Origin: an uncultured Myxococcales bacterium
Lineage (GTDB): Bacteria > Myxococcota > Myxococcia > Myxococcales > Myxococcaceae
Direction of reading: 5' to 3'
DNA: 64,000 nucleotides
Assembly (NCBI GenBank): GCA_937980205.1
Contig: CALJKW010000042.1
Location: 124,001 to 188,000, forward strand
The position numbers and the translations under genes were made by a program. The notes under the pieces are model-generated. The model did no database searches. It saw only the letters and a list, made by a program, of their open reading frames with translations, and was not told the origin of the DNA. Shown piece after piece: positions 8,997 to 18,375 of this stretch. Each line of letters opens with the position of its first letter. Within the stretch, counting starts at the first letter, position 1.

Positions 8997-10136
8997 ATGA
9001 CCGCGCTGAAGCACCAGCCGCCATTGCCCGATCTCCCGGTCCGCACGGTTCAGGAGATGGGGCTCAAAGAGCTCGAGCGCATCCGCCTGATCCTGCGCGG
9101 AGGCTCGGTGCTGGAGTGGCGCCGCCTGCACTTCAAGACGCGCGACGAGGTCGACCGCTTCCTGCGCCTGAGCCAGATCGACCCGAGCAAGCCGCACGAC
9201 GAGGAGTGGGTCCGCACCATTCTCGCGGACGCGGTCGAGTACCTGCGCAAGACGTTCGACTACAAGGTCGCCGAGCAGGTCGCGAACCCGGCCGAGATTC
9301 ACGACCTCTTCCTCTACGCGTCCGGCTCGAAGGAGCCGCGCCGCTTCCGGAAGATCGCGTGCATCGTGCTGAAGGTGATGCACGTCATTCAGCACATCGA
9401 GGGGCGGGACCTGCTGTTCAAGTTGGCCGTCTCCGAGGCAGAGCTCGCGCAGCTCGTCACCGAGCGCGTGACCGCGATGGCCGAGGAGATGAAGCAGAAA
9501 GGCCTGCCCATCGTGGAGTTCGCCGACTCCATCAAGACGCGCGAGTCGATCATCTCGAAGCTGATCGCCAAGCGTGAGTCGACCGCCGGCACCGTCTACG
9601 ACCGCACGCGCTTCCGCATCATCGTGAAGGAGCGGCCCGACGTCTTGCCGGTCCTCTACTACCTCACGCAGAAGCTCATCCCGTTCAACTACCTGGTCCC
9701 GACGCAGACCGAGAACTCGCTCATCAACTTCAAGGACTTGCTGCGCGACTACCCGCACTTCCAGAAGTTCGTGAAGGACCTGCACCTCGACGAGGACTAC
9801 GAGGAGCGCGAGAACCGCAAGCCGGGGAACCGCTTCTCGGGGTCGGGCTACAAGATCCTCAACTTCGTCGCCGACGTGCCGATTCGGCTGGATGCGTACC
9901 TGCCTCCGCCGGACAAGGACCCTCGGCCGCGCAAGGGGCGCATCGCGCTCGCGCTCTGCGAGTTCCAGATCTGCGACGAGGCCCAGGCGATCTTGAACGA
10001 GCAGGGCGAGAACAGCCACGAGCGGTACAAGCAGCGGCAGCGCGAGGTCGTGCTCAAGCGCCTGTCGCGCGGCCTCGTGGTGCCGAAGCGCGTTCGCGCG
10101 AACGGGAAGTCGAAGGACACGCCGGCCGAGCCGTGA
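8997..10136 (+). CDS. Divergent RelA/SpoT-like nucleotidyltransferase-fold protein (resembles family TIGR04552)
   Basis: A 379-residue cytosolic protein. The N-terminal 170 residues are helical. After that the segment order follows the (p)ppGpp synthetase domain: a basic element R-E-S-I-I-S-K-L-I-A-K-R (182-193), Y-D-R-T-R-F-R-I-I-V (201-210) in place of the DxxGxR strand, G-S-G-Y-K-I-L-N (282-289) in place of GYRSLH, E-F-Q-I (322-325) in place of EIQI, and H-E-R-Y-K (341-345) in place of HxxYK. The acidic residues equivalent to the catalytic Asp and Glu (Asp202, Glu322) and the guanine-stacking Tyr (Tyr285) are present. I recall the myxobacterial family TIGR04552 as uncharacterised. ATG 8997 is chosen because the conserved N-terminus starts there. 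Its stop overlaps the next gene by GTGA. A role in nucleotide signalling is inference. Confidence 0.6.
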   Translation: MTALKHQPPLPDLPVRTVQEMGLKELERIRLILRGGSVLEWRRLHFKTRDEVDRFLRLSQIDPSKPHDEEWVRTILADAVEYLRKTFDYKVAEQVANPAEIHDLFLYASGSKEPRRFRKIACIVLKVMHVIQHIEGRDLLFKLAVSEAELAQLVTERVTAMAEEMKQKGLPIVEFADSIKTRESIISKLIAKRESTAGTVYDRTRFRIIVKERPDVLPVLYYLTQKLIPFNYLVPTQTENSLINFKDLLRDYPHFQKFVKDLHLDEDYEERENRKPGNRFSGSGYKILNFVADVPIRLDAYLPPPDKDPRPRKGRIALALCEFQICDEAQAILNEQGENSHERYKQRQREVVLKRLSRGLVVPKRVRANGKSKDTPAEP

Positions 10137-10795
10137 GGGCGATCGCAGACGGCGTCTGGATGGACACGGCGCCGGTGCGGTTCCTGGGGCTTCAGCTCAC
10201 CGCCAACATGGTGGTGCTGCGGCTCAGCGACGGCGGGCTGCTCTTGTACTCGCCGATTCCCTGCACCCCCGAGCGTCGCGCGGCGGTGGAGGCGCTCGGC
10301 ACGGTGAAGCACCTCTACTCGCCGAACACGTTCCATCACCTGCGCATCGGCGAGTGGAAGGCGGCGTTCCCCGCGGCGACGCTGCACGCTCCGGCGGGCC
10401 TTCAGAAGAAGCGGCCCGATCTGAAGATCGACCGCGTGCACGATGACGCCGCCGTCGACGACGCCATCGAGGAGCTGCCCATCGACGGCTTCTACCTGCA
10501 GGAGCGCGCGGTGCTTCACCGGCCGTCGCGCACGCTCGTCGTCGCCGATCTCGTGCACAACATCGGGCGGCCGGAGCACTGGTGGACGCGCACGTATACG
10601 AAGCTGGCCGGCTTCTACGATCGCGTGGCGGTGAGCCGGATCATTCGCGGCACGTCGTTCACCGACAAGGCTGCGGCGCGGAAGAGCCTCGCGGCGATCT
10701 TCGAGCGGGACTTCGAGCGGATCGTGCCGGGGCACGGCGAGCCGATCGTGGACGACGCGAAGCGGCAGCTGCAGAGCGCATACGCCGGATTCTGA
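10133..10795 (+). CDS. DUF4336 protein, metallo-beta-lactamase-like fold
   Basis: A 220-residue protein starting at a GTG that overlaps the preceding stop (GTGA), so the two genes are translationally coupled. It resembles DUF4336, a degenerate metallo-beta-lactamase-fold family: the order is an N-terminal beta segment with N-M-V-V-L-R-L, the segment L-Y-S-P-N-T-F-H-H-L-R-I (about 61-72), a V-V-A-D-L-V-H-N block, and the late G-H-G-E-P motif near residue 203. The canonical HxHxDH zinc motif is absent, so hydrolase activity is uncertain. It ends 83 bases before the convergent ffh gene. Confidence 0.7.
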   Translation: MRAIADGVWMDTAPVRFLGLQLTANMVVLRLSDGGLLLYSPIPCTPERRAAVEALGTVKHLYSPNTFHHLRIGEWKAAFPAATLHAPAGLQKKRPDLKIDRVHDDAAVDDAIEELPIDGFYLQERAVLHRPSRTLVVADLVHNIGRPEHWWTRTYTKLAGFYDRVAVSRIIRGTSFTDKAAARKSLAAIFERDFERIVPGHGEPIVDDAKRQLQSAYAGF

Positions 10796-10800
10796 CGCGC

Positions 10801-10818
10801 AGCGGGCTCTGGCCCGCT
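10801..10818. terminator. Hairpin between convergent genes (DUF4336 and ffh)
   Basis: AGCGGGC (10801-10807), a 4-nt loop and GCCCGCT (10812-10818) form a perfect 7-bp stem in the 83-nt gap between two converging genes. It lacks a clear U-run, so intrinsic termination is only plausible. Confidence 0.4.
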
Positions 10819-10878
10819 TCGACTCCGCGCCTGCGGCGCTCCGCTGTGCGTGAACGGCGGCGGCTTCTTCCGGTATGG

Positions 10879-12525
<1,647 letters not shown>

Positions 12526-12538
12526 CGCTTTTGGCCTA

Positions 12539-12544
12539 TATCAT
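12539..12544 (+). promoter_or_regulatory. Probable -10 element for tRNA-Leu
   Basis: TATCAT matches the -10 consensus at five of six positions and ends 9 nt before the mature tRNA 5' end, where transcription would begin almost at the tRNA. I see no good -35, and the region that should hold it is the antisense of the ffh start. Confidence 0.35.
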
Positions 12545-12553
12545 CGAGACCAT

Positions 12554-12641
12554 GCCCGGGTGGCGAAACTGGTAGACGCAGCGGACTTAAAATCCGCGGG
12601 CACGGAAACGTGTCGTGCCGGTTCGAGTCCGGCACCGGGCA
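12554..12641 (+). tRNA. tRNA-Leu (anticodon UAA)
   Basis: An 88-nt class II tRNA with acceptor stem GCCCGGG, a D-arm containing GGTAGA, and anticodon arm GCGGA-CTTAAAA-TCCGC (anticodon TAA at 12588-12590). It has a long variable arm and a T-arm with GTTCGAGTC. The acceptor closes with ACCGGGC plus discriminator A, so the innermost acceptor pair is a G-A mismatch. The CCA end is not encoded. Confidence 0.95.
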
Positions 12642-12662
12642 AAGCGTCGCGACCGACAACAA

Positions 12663-12694
12663 CCGGGTTCGCGTTCGCGTTCGGGTTCGCGTTA
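12663..12694 (+). repeat. Hexanucleotide repeat array (GTTCGC/GTTCGG)n after tRNA-Leu
   Basis: About five GTTCGC or GTTCGG units, opening with ACCGGGTTCGCGTTC, fill the gap between tRNA-Leu and the convergent NlpC-like gene and run into that gene's stop codon. The same opening and hexamers recur at 39138-39167 and, inverted, at 39571-39606. Confidence 0.7.
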
Positions 12695-13504
12695 CTTGAA
12701 ACGCAGTATGCGCCACGGCTGTGACGCGCACGCCTTGTTCGCGCCCAGCGCCTCGATCGTCGGTGGCGCCCAGCACGTGTGCAGCATGAGATCGTTCTCG
12801 TCGAGGACGCCGAGCGGCGGGCGGTCTTCCCAGAGGACCGCAACGTGGCGCGATGACGGGAAGTGCAGCACGTCGCCTCTGCGCACCGGCCCTTTCACCT
12901 CGGGCGCTTGCTGGTCAATCGAATACGTCGAGACGTACTCGGCCTTCTTGCCCAGGCGGCGCTGGCCGTAGACCGCCAGGTCGGCGCAGTCCGAGCCGAT
13001 CAGCAGGTCCGTCTGGTTGCGGCCGTCCGGGCCCGCACTGCCGAAGATGTACGGCGTGCCGGCCAGCTCGGTGACGTAGCCCAGGTACGAGTCGTCGAGG
13101 CGGAAGGTCACGCGGTGAACGTCCTTCGTGAGGCCTCCCCACTTCGTGGATTCGGCGGTGCACCGCTGCTCGCCGTCGCACAGCCGGTACGCCGTGGTGC
13201 CGACGCCCGGCACTCCCGGGAGGCCCGGGCCGCTCGCCTCGCAGGTCGCCTTGCCGCGGCAGCGCTCGAGCTCCAGGGCGTCGTAGTGGATCTGCTCGAA
13301 GTGGAACGAGGGCTGCGTGTTGTCGACGTACGGCTCCTTCGGCTTCAGCTCGTACCAGCGCCAGTCGCCTTTGCCCGCCGGTGCGTGCAGCACCACCTTC
13401 TGGCCCACACGCGCGTACGCCCAGCCGGGCTTCGGCTGGGCGTCGTCGATGCTCGTTCTGATCTCGAGGGGTGCCGCGGCGAGCAGGAAGAGGAGGGCGA
13501 CCAT
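12692..13504 (-). CDS. Secreted NlpC/P60-like cysteine hydrolase
   Basis: A 270-residue protein; the start at 13504 (M-V-A-L-L-F-L-L-A-A-A) gives a signal peptide, whereas the longer frame adds 34 residues of Arg/Ser-rich non-signal sequence. The C-terminal half fits the NlpC/P60 pattern: T-P-Y-I-F-G, a Cys in S-D-C-A-D-L-A-V-Y, G-D-V-L-H-F, a His in R-H-V-A-V-L-W-E-D and a late L-H-T-C. The Cys-His pair would form the catalytic dyad acting on peptidoglycan peptides. The N-terminal half has six Cys, probably in disulfides. Its 3' end runs into the hexamer repeat that follows tRNA-Leu. Confidence 0.62.
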   Translation of the reverse strand: MVALLFLLAAAPLEIRTSIDDAQPKPGWAYARVGQKVVLHAPAGKGDWRWYELKPKEPYVDNTQPSFHFEQIHYDALELERCRGKATCEASGPGLPGVPGVGTTAYRLCDGEQRCTAESTKWGGLTKDVHRVTFRLDDSYLGYVTELAGTPYIFGSAGPDGRNQTDLLIGSDCADLAVYGQRRLGKKAEYVSTYSIDQQAPEVKGPVRRGDVLHFPSSRHVAVLWEDRPPLGVLDENDLMLHTCWAPPTIEALGANKACASQPWRILRFK

Positions 13505-13538
13505 CACGTCTTGGACGCCCAGCCTACGCGCTTTCGTT

Positions 13539-14186
13539 TCACTTCTTCGCGACGCACTGGCCGCCGATGCAGTCCTCGGTGTCGGCGCACGTGTCATCCG
13601 TGACACACGCTCCGCCCGGGCTCGAGTGCTTCAACGTGCAGGCTCCGGCGATGCAGTCCTGCGCGTCGGCGCAGACGTCGTCCGTCACGCACGCCACCAC
13701 GTTGCCGGTCGAGCCGACCGCCGCCGCCGAGGCCTGGAAGGCGCCGAGCTTCGTGGTGCGCAGGCGCACGCGGCCCGTCGAGTCGTCGAAGGTCAGCGAG
13801 CCCCCGGAGAGCCGATCGTCGTCGCACTTCACCGAGAGGTCCGACGTGCTCTGCCCGGCCGCGAGCTTCACCGGCAGCAGGACCTCGGCCTCCTTCGAGA
13901 GCGTGAGGCCGCTCGGACCCAGGATCATCACGGGACCCGCGCGACCCGGGCCGAGATCGTCCAGGCCGAGCTCGACCGTGACGAGGGTGTCGGCGGTCAG
14001 CGCCCCCGGAGGGATGGTGAGGCTCGCTCCGGCGAGCTCGCTGTCGTCGGCGGCAGCGACGGTCAGCGCTCCGCCTTGCGAGGCGGAGATGGTCTGAGAC
14101 TTCACGTAACGGGAACCCACGATGCCGTTGCCGCAGGCAGCGAGGGCGAAGACGAACAGCGGGAGGAGTTTCGTTGTCATGCCCAT
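13539..14186 (-). CDS. Lipoprotein with ZU5-like domain and Cys-rich repeats
   Basis: A 215-residue lipoprotein (or 213 from ATG 14180). The signal ends in F-A-L-A-A-C, a good lipobox. Residues 45-130 resemble a ZU5-like domain (S-L-T-I-P-P-G-A-L). The C-terminus carries two copies of a short Cys module of the form A-C-V-T-D-D-x-C-A-D-x-x-D-C-I, common in myxobacterial surface proteins. It is likely anchored in the outer membrane. It lies between the NlpC-like gene and the ECF sigma operon on the same strand, with gaps of 34 and 24 nt, so partial co-transcription is possible. Confidence 0.68.
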   Translation of the reverse strand: MGMTTKLLPLFVFALAACGNGIVGSRYVKSQTISASQGGALTVAAADDSELAGASLTIPPGALTADTLVTVELGLDDLGPGRAGPVMILGPSGLTLSKEAEVLLPVKLAAGQSTSDLSVKCDDDRLSGGSLTFDDSTGRVRLRTTKLGAFQASAAAVGSTGNVVACVTDDVCADAQDCIAGACTLKHSSPGGACVTDDTCADTEDCIGGQCVAKK

Positions 14187-14210
14187 GAATGGGTCCGCGG
14201 AAAAAGCCCT

Positions 14211-15263
14211 TCAAAATTTCCCGAGCGAGGCGCGCGCCGCCGCCGCGTGAGCCCCGTTCGGGAACCGCGCGAGGTACTCGCGCAGCGCCGCGCGGGCCTG
14301 CTCGATGCGGCCGCGCCGCGACTCGACCTCGGCCAGCAGCACCAGCGCGCGCTCGGCGAACGGTGAGGCGCCGCGAGCGAGCGGCTGAAGCACGGCAGCA
14401 GCCTCGGCCCAACGCCCCTCGGCGCGGAGCAGCTCGCCGCGAAGGGCCTCAAGCTCGTCCCGGCGCTCGGGGGCGTCGATGCCGTCGAGGACCTCGAGCG
14501 CGCGGGCGTGCTGCGCGGTGGCGAGCAGCGCCTCGACCAGGCTGATGCCGACCTCCGCCTTCAGCGCTCCGCCGGGGAAGCGCGCGCGGGCCTCCTCAAG
14601 CGTTCGGACGGCGGCCGCGGGCTCCTGCAGGCGCGCGAGCTCGTAGAGCGCCACCTCGGCGTGCGTGCGCTCGTTCGCCATGGTGCGGAACAGCTTCGCC
14701 GCTGCAGCCGGATCGGTGCCGCGCAGGCTCAGCGCGCGTCGGAAGCGCGCGTGGTCGTCCTCCGGCGCTGCGAACGTGCGCGTCTCTCCGGCGCGGACGA
14801 CGGTGCCGCTCGGGCGGAAGACGACCTCTCCGCTCTCGACGTGAACGGTGAGGCTGCCGTCGGCAGCGATCTCGAACGAGGCGGCCGCCTGCTCGAGCAC
14901 GGCGACCTCGAGGGCGGTGCGGAGCTCGACCCGCTCGCTGCCGGCGCGGACGTGCACTCGGCCGCGGTCGAGCTGCGCGCCCTTCACGTCGCTCAGCGCG
15001 ACGGTCTGGGCGCCGGGCTCCGGGATCACGTGCCACGTCGGCGCGACGGGTCTCAGCACCAGCGCGCACAGGCCGGCGACGATCGCGCCCGCCGCGAACC
15101 AGGCGAAGCGCGACGGCGGCTGCGCCGGCGCCTCGGACCGTCGAACGAAGCCGCGCCAGTTGCGCTCGACGGCGCCGACCGGAGGTGTGGGCGCAGGCAC
15201 GCGGCGCAGCAGCGCTCCAGCGGGAGAGTCGGACAGCTCGACGAGGCGCTTCGGTGCGTTCAT
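14211..15263 (-). CDS. FecR-like anti-sigma protein fused to TPR domain
   Basis: A 350-residue protein beginning M-N-A-P-K-R-L-V, with an ATG overlapping the sigma-factor stop by ATGA. An N-terminal cytosolic region of about 60 residues is followed by one transmembrane helix (F-A-W-F-A-A-G-A-I-V-A-G-L-C-A-L-V, about 68-85). A FecR-type beta domain follows (about 90-185, V-H-V-E-S-G-E-V-V-F and V-R-A-G-E-T-R), and the C-terminal half is TPR-like. Position and topology point to an anti-sigma regulator of the adjacent ECF factor. A much longer open frame exists upstream, but it is the antisense-like shadow of the sigma gene. Confidence 0.75.
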   Translation of the reverse strand: MNAPKRLVELSDSPAGALLRRVPAPTPPVGAVERNWRGFVRRSEAPAQPPSRFAWFAAGAIVAGLCALVLRPVAPTWHVIPEPGAQTVALSDVKGAQLDRGRVHVRAGSERVELRTALEVAVLEQAAASFEIAADGSLTVHVESGEVVFRPSGTVVRAGETRTFAAPEDDHARFRRALSLRGTDPAAAAKLFRTMANERTHAEVALYELARLQEPAAAVRTLEEARARFPGGALKAEVGISLVEALLATAQHARALEVLDGIDAPERRDELEALRGELLRAEGRWAEAAAVLQPLARGASPFAERALVLLAEVESRRGRIEQARAALREYLARFPNGAHAAAARASLGKF

Positions 15264-15820
15264 GAGAGGAACCCTCGCTTCCGGGCGATGCGTTCGAAGT
15301 CTTTCCGCGCGTGGTGAAGCCGCGTCCACACGGTGCCGACGGGGCAGCCGACGCGCTCGGCGATCTCCTCGCCGGGCAGCTGCTCGAGCTCGTAGAGCAC
15401 GAAGACCTCGCGCTTCTTCGGCGCCATGCGCTGCAGCACCTTCGCGACCTGCGCCTCGGACTCGCGCGCCTCGTAGTCGTGCGCGGCCGTGCGCTCGTGC
15501 GTGCGCGTCTTCTCGGAGGCGCCGAACAGGCCGAGCAGCGCCTCGCGCAGGTTGCGGCTGCGGTGGCGGTCGCTGACGAGGTTCGCGGCGATGCGGTACA
15601 GCCAGGTCGTCACCTTGCCTTCCTTGAAGGCGTCGAGCTTCTGGAAGGCGATCACGAACACCTCCTGGGTCAGGTCGTCGGCCTCGGGCGTCGGGACGCC
15701 GAGCCGGCGGACGCTGCGGTGCACGAAGTCGTGGTGGGCCTCGAAGAAGGCGCGCCACGAGGCGTCGTCTCCCGCGCGGCAGCGCTCGAGCAGGCCTTCG
15801 TCGGTGAGCGCGGCGTCCAT
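15260..15820 (-). CDS. ECF-family RNA polymerase sigma factor
   Basis: A 186-residue sigma-70 family ECF factor. Region 2 (about 15-85) contains A-D-D-L-T-Q-E-V-F and W-L-Y-R-I-A-A-N-L; region 4 (about 125-180) contains the helix-turn-helix L-P-G-E-E-I-A-E-R-V-G-C-P-V-G-T-V-W-T-R. Start and stop overlap the neighbours by ATGA at both ends, making a tight operon: envelope protein, sigma factor, then FecR/TPR protein. The sigma factor is probably held by the FecR-like protein and released by an envelope signal; its target promoters are unknown. Confidence 0.93.
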   Translation of the reverse strand: MDAALTDEGLLERCRAGDDASWRAFFEAHHDFVHRSVRRLGVPTPEADDLTQEVFVIAFQKLDAFKEGKVTTWLYRIAANLVSDRHRSRNLREALLGLFGASEKTRTHERTAAHDYEARESEAQVAKVLQRMAPKKREVFVLYELEQLPGEEIAERVGCPVGTVWTRLHHARKDFERIARKRGFLS

Positions 15821-16929
15821 CAGAACATCCAGCCCAGGCCCACGGCGCCGGAGACGAGGAAGGGCACGGCGCGGTGCTGATCCGCGCCCTCGACGCTCAG
15901 CGTCGGCGGGGTGACCGAGGCGACACCCACCGCCCGCAGCCCGACGAAGAGCCCGCTCGCGATCGTGAAGGTCCCCGAGAGCGTGCCGCCGGCCGCGAGG
16001 CTCGCGCGCGTCGCGTCGTCCTGCTGGTGGATGCCGCCCTTCGCTTCCCCGGAGAGCAGCAGCACCCCCAGCGCGGGGCCCACGCAGCCGCGCAGGCGGT
16101 CTCCGAGGCACAGCGAGCCCTGCGCCAGGATGTCGTCGACGCGCGTGCGGAGCTCTCCGCGCTCGCGGCCTTCGACGTACACCGCCGTGCGCTGCTGCAG
16201 GCTCGTGCCGGCCAGCAGCCCGACCTCGAAGCGCTTCGTGCCTCCCGAGAGATCGATGCCCAGACGGGGCAGGGCGACGCTGCCGTCGGTGCCTCCGCCG
16301 AAGCCGAGTGAGATGCGCACGCGGAATGGGTCGGGAGGAGGCGCGAGGGTGGAGATGAGCGGGGGCGGTTCGCGTTCGGGTTCGCGTTCGGGCTCGGCGA
16401 TGGGTACGGGTACGGCTTCGGGTACGGGTACGGTTTCCGGTACGGGTACGGCTTCCGGTACGGGGACAGCTTCGGCTTCGGCGACCGCTGGGGGCGGTTC
16501 GGGAACTGCCGGCGTCTCCGGCGCCGGTTGCGGAGGAAGCCGAGCCTCTTGCGGCAGCGGCGCTGCGCGGGGCCGCTGCTGCTGCTCGAGCACCGGCAGC
16601 TTCACCTTCGGCCCCGGCGCGAAGCTCAGCCGGGCGAAGTGCCGCTCGACGGCGGCGGCGACGAGATCGTCGAGCGAGTCACACGACGCGGGCAGGCTGC
16701 GCTCGAGCTGCAGGCGGCCGTCGGGGCCGGCGACGCGCAACAGGTGCGCTCCGTCCTTCGCTTCGACGCGCACGACCCATGGCGCGGCCGGGTCGAAGAT
16801 GACCCCCGGCATTCGCAGCTCGAACGCCGACCGAAACGCCGGCGGCTGCGCGCACGAGGTCGCGTCGACGACGTGCAGCCGCGCAGGAGTTGCGGCAGCG
16901 AGCGCGAGACTGAGGACGGAGAACACCAA
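15820..16929 (-). CDS. Secreted or outer-membrane protein with VPVPE tandem repeats, ECF operon
   Basis: A 369-residue protein beginning at TTG (or GTG 16926) with a signal peptide ending near residue 14. Residues 20-105 form a first domain. Residues 115-205 are Pro/Glu-rich with tandem A-V-P-V-P-E units and later E-P-E-R-E-P-E-R, encoded by tandem GTACGG/TTCGG-type repeats. The C-terminal about 160 residues show alternating Gly/aromatic strands ending in a Trp-Met-Phe tail, suggesting a small outer-membrane beta-barrel. It is first in the three-gene ECF operon and may be the sensor or a target of the pathway; that is inference. Confidence 0.6.
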   Translation of the reverse strand: MVFSVLSLALAAATPARLHVVDATSCAQPPAFRSAFELRMPGVIFDPAAPWVVRVEAKDGAHLLRVAGPDGRLQLERSLPASCDSLDDLVAAAVERHFARLSFAPGPKVKLPVLEQQQRPRAAPLPQEARLPPQPAPETPAVPEPPPAVAEAEAVPVPEAVPVPETVPVPEAVPVPIAEPEREPEREPPPLISTLAPPPDPFRVRISLGFGGGTDGSVALPRLGIDLSGGTKRFEVGLLAGTSLQQRTAVYVEGRERGELRTRVDDILAQGSLCLGDRLRGCVGPALGVLLLSGEAKGGIHQQDDATRASLAAGGTLSGTFTIASGLFVGLRAVGVASVTPPTLSVEGADQHRAVPFLVSGAVGLGWMF

Positions 16930-16962
16930 ACGCGAAGGCCCTTCAACAGTCGAGCCGAGGGG

Positions 16963-18318
16963 TCATTTCGGGGCCAGGGCGCCCTCGATGCGCACCTGCA
17001 CCGTGAGGCGGTGGTAGGAGGCCGCCTCCGAAGAACCGCCGGCGACGTACGAGTGGTGGCGCATGACGAACGTCCCCGACGGCGTCACGCGGCTGACGAA
17101 GCGCACCGTGACGCGGCCGTTCTGGTTGAGGCCCGCGGTCATCCAGTCGGGGCCTTCGAGCCCACCGCCGAGCGCGCCGGGGAACGTCGACTCGTCGGCC
17201 CCGACGTGGACGAAGAACCAGCGGTTGCGCTCGTCGTACGGCCAGTGCGGCAGATCGAACGTGAGCGTGCCGAACACGCCGCTGACTCCGCTCAGGCCGG
17301 TGGAGAGCTGCACCGGGCTGTTGTTGTCCTGCTGCACCGTCGCGACGCGCGCGGTGGGCAGCGGCCGGTAGACGAGGCTGGCGCTCGGCGAGAGGTAGCC
17401 GACCGCATCGACCCACGGCTCGAGGCCGTCGTCGTCGATGCCGCTCGCCCACGAGGCGGTGACGTCGAGCTGCTGGCTCGAGCTCGCAGGCGCGAGGAAG
17501 AAGCTCGAGTAGCGCCAGGGAAAGTGGCCGTCGACCGGCACGCTCGCCCACGCAGCTCCTCCGAGGTTCAGCGTGATGCGCTCGTCGCGCCAGACGTGCG
17601 GGCCGACGTGCACGGCTCCGAGCATCGCGGTGGCGCCCTGCGCGGCGCCGACGATCTCGTAGCGCAGCGTCTCGGACAGTCGCGTCCAGATCTCGCGAAA
17701 GCCGTCGTCGTTCGGGCTCGTCGCGAGCCAGCGCACCGGCTGATCCAGCAGGTGCACGTACTGGCCGCCCGCGGCCTCGGGCACGAGCGCGGCCGTGAGC
17801 GCGAAGCGCAGCGTGCCGGTCGCGGTGCCGGGCACGTCGATGGTGAAGGCCCCTGCCGCGTCGAGCTGAACCATGAAGCAGTGCACGTGGGACTGCAGCG
17901 GCCCGACGGTCATCACCGAGCCCGCGGGCTCGAGGTGCAGGTCGAGCGTCTCGGTGCTCGCGGTCTCGAAGGTGAGCGAGCCGACGACGCCGACCGTCGA
18001 GGCGGGCATCGCAGGCGGCGCGACCGTGATGCGTCGCTGAGCTGCGGTCACTGTGCGGTCGAAGGTGACCGGCGTGCTCAGCGGGACGAAGACCTGCGCC
18101 GGGCCGAGCGCGACGGGGGCGCCCGCGTCCGGCGGCGGCGGGGGTGGAGGAGCACCCCCATCGACCGGCGGCGGCGGGGTGCCCGCGTCCGGCGGCGGCG
18201 GCAGCACCATGCCCGCGTCCGCGTCGGCTCCGGCGTCGGGCGCCGGCGGAATGGCCGGCAGGGGCTCGCCGCAAGCGATGAAAAGGACGAAGGAGAACGG
18301 AGCGAGATGTCGAAGCAC
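16963..18318 (-). CDS. Large lipoprotein with Pro/Ala linker, function unknown
   Basis: A 451-residue lipoprotein starting at GTG 18318. The signal ends at F-I-A-C (lipobox), followed by a linker of repeated P-D-A-G and poly-Pro units to about residue 68. The remaining 380 residues are beta-rich with no recognised motif; aromatic-rich strands and repeated F-T/F-A-L patterns suggest beta-sandwich domains. It is divergent from the radical SAM gene (57-nt gap), so both promoters must lie there. It ends 33 nt upstream of the ECF operon on the same strand. Confidence 0.65.
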   Translation of the reverse strand: MLRHLAPFSFVLFIACGEPLPAIPPAPDAGADADAGMVLPPPPDAGTPPPPVDGGAPPPPPPPDAGAPVALGPAQVFVPLSTPVTFDRTVTAAQRRITVAPPAMPASTVGVVGSLTFETASTETLDLHLEPAGSVMTVGPLQSHVHCFMVQLDAAGAFTIDVPGTATGTLRFALTAALVPEAAGGQYVHLLDQPVRWLATSPNDDGFREIWTRLSETLRYEIVGAAQGATAMLGAVHVGPHVWRDERITLNLGGAAWASVPVDGHFPWRYSSFFLAPASSSQQLDVTASWASGIDDDGLEPWVDAVGYLSPSASLVYRPLPTARVATVQQDNNSPVQLSTGLSGVSGVFGTLTFDLPHWPYDERNRWFFVHVGADESTFPGALGGGLEGPDWMTAGLNQNGRVTVRFVSRVTPSGTFVMRHHSYVAGGSSEAASYHRLTVQVRIEGALAPK

Positions 18319-18375
18319 GCCGGTGAATGGGGCGGCGGGAAATCCGCTTCAAAAAAAGTGCGGTATGAGAGCCGC

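Noticed and set aside
12642..12700. Integrated element using tRNA-Leu as attachment site
   Set aside because: No integrase, no second copy of the tRNA 3' end, and only hexamer repeats follow.
16370..16470. Tandem GTACGG/TTCGG repeats as a separate non-coding element
   Set aside because: They are in frame and encode VPVPE units of the envelope protein.
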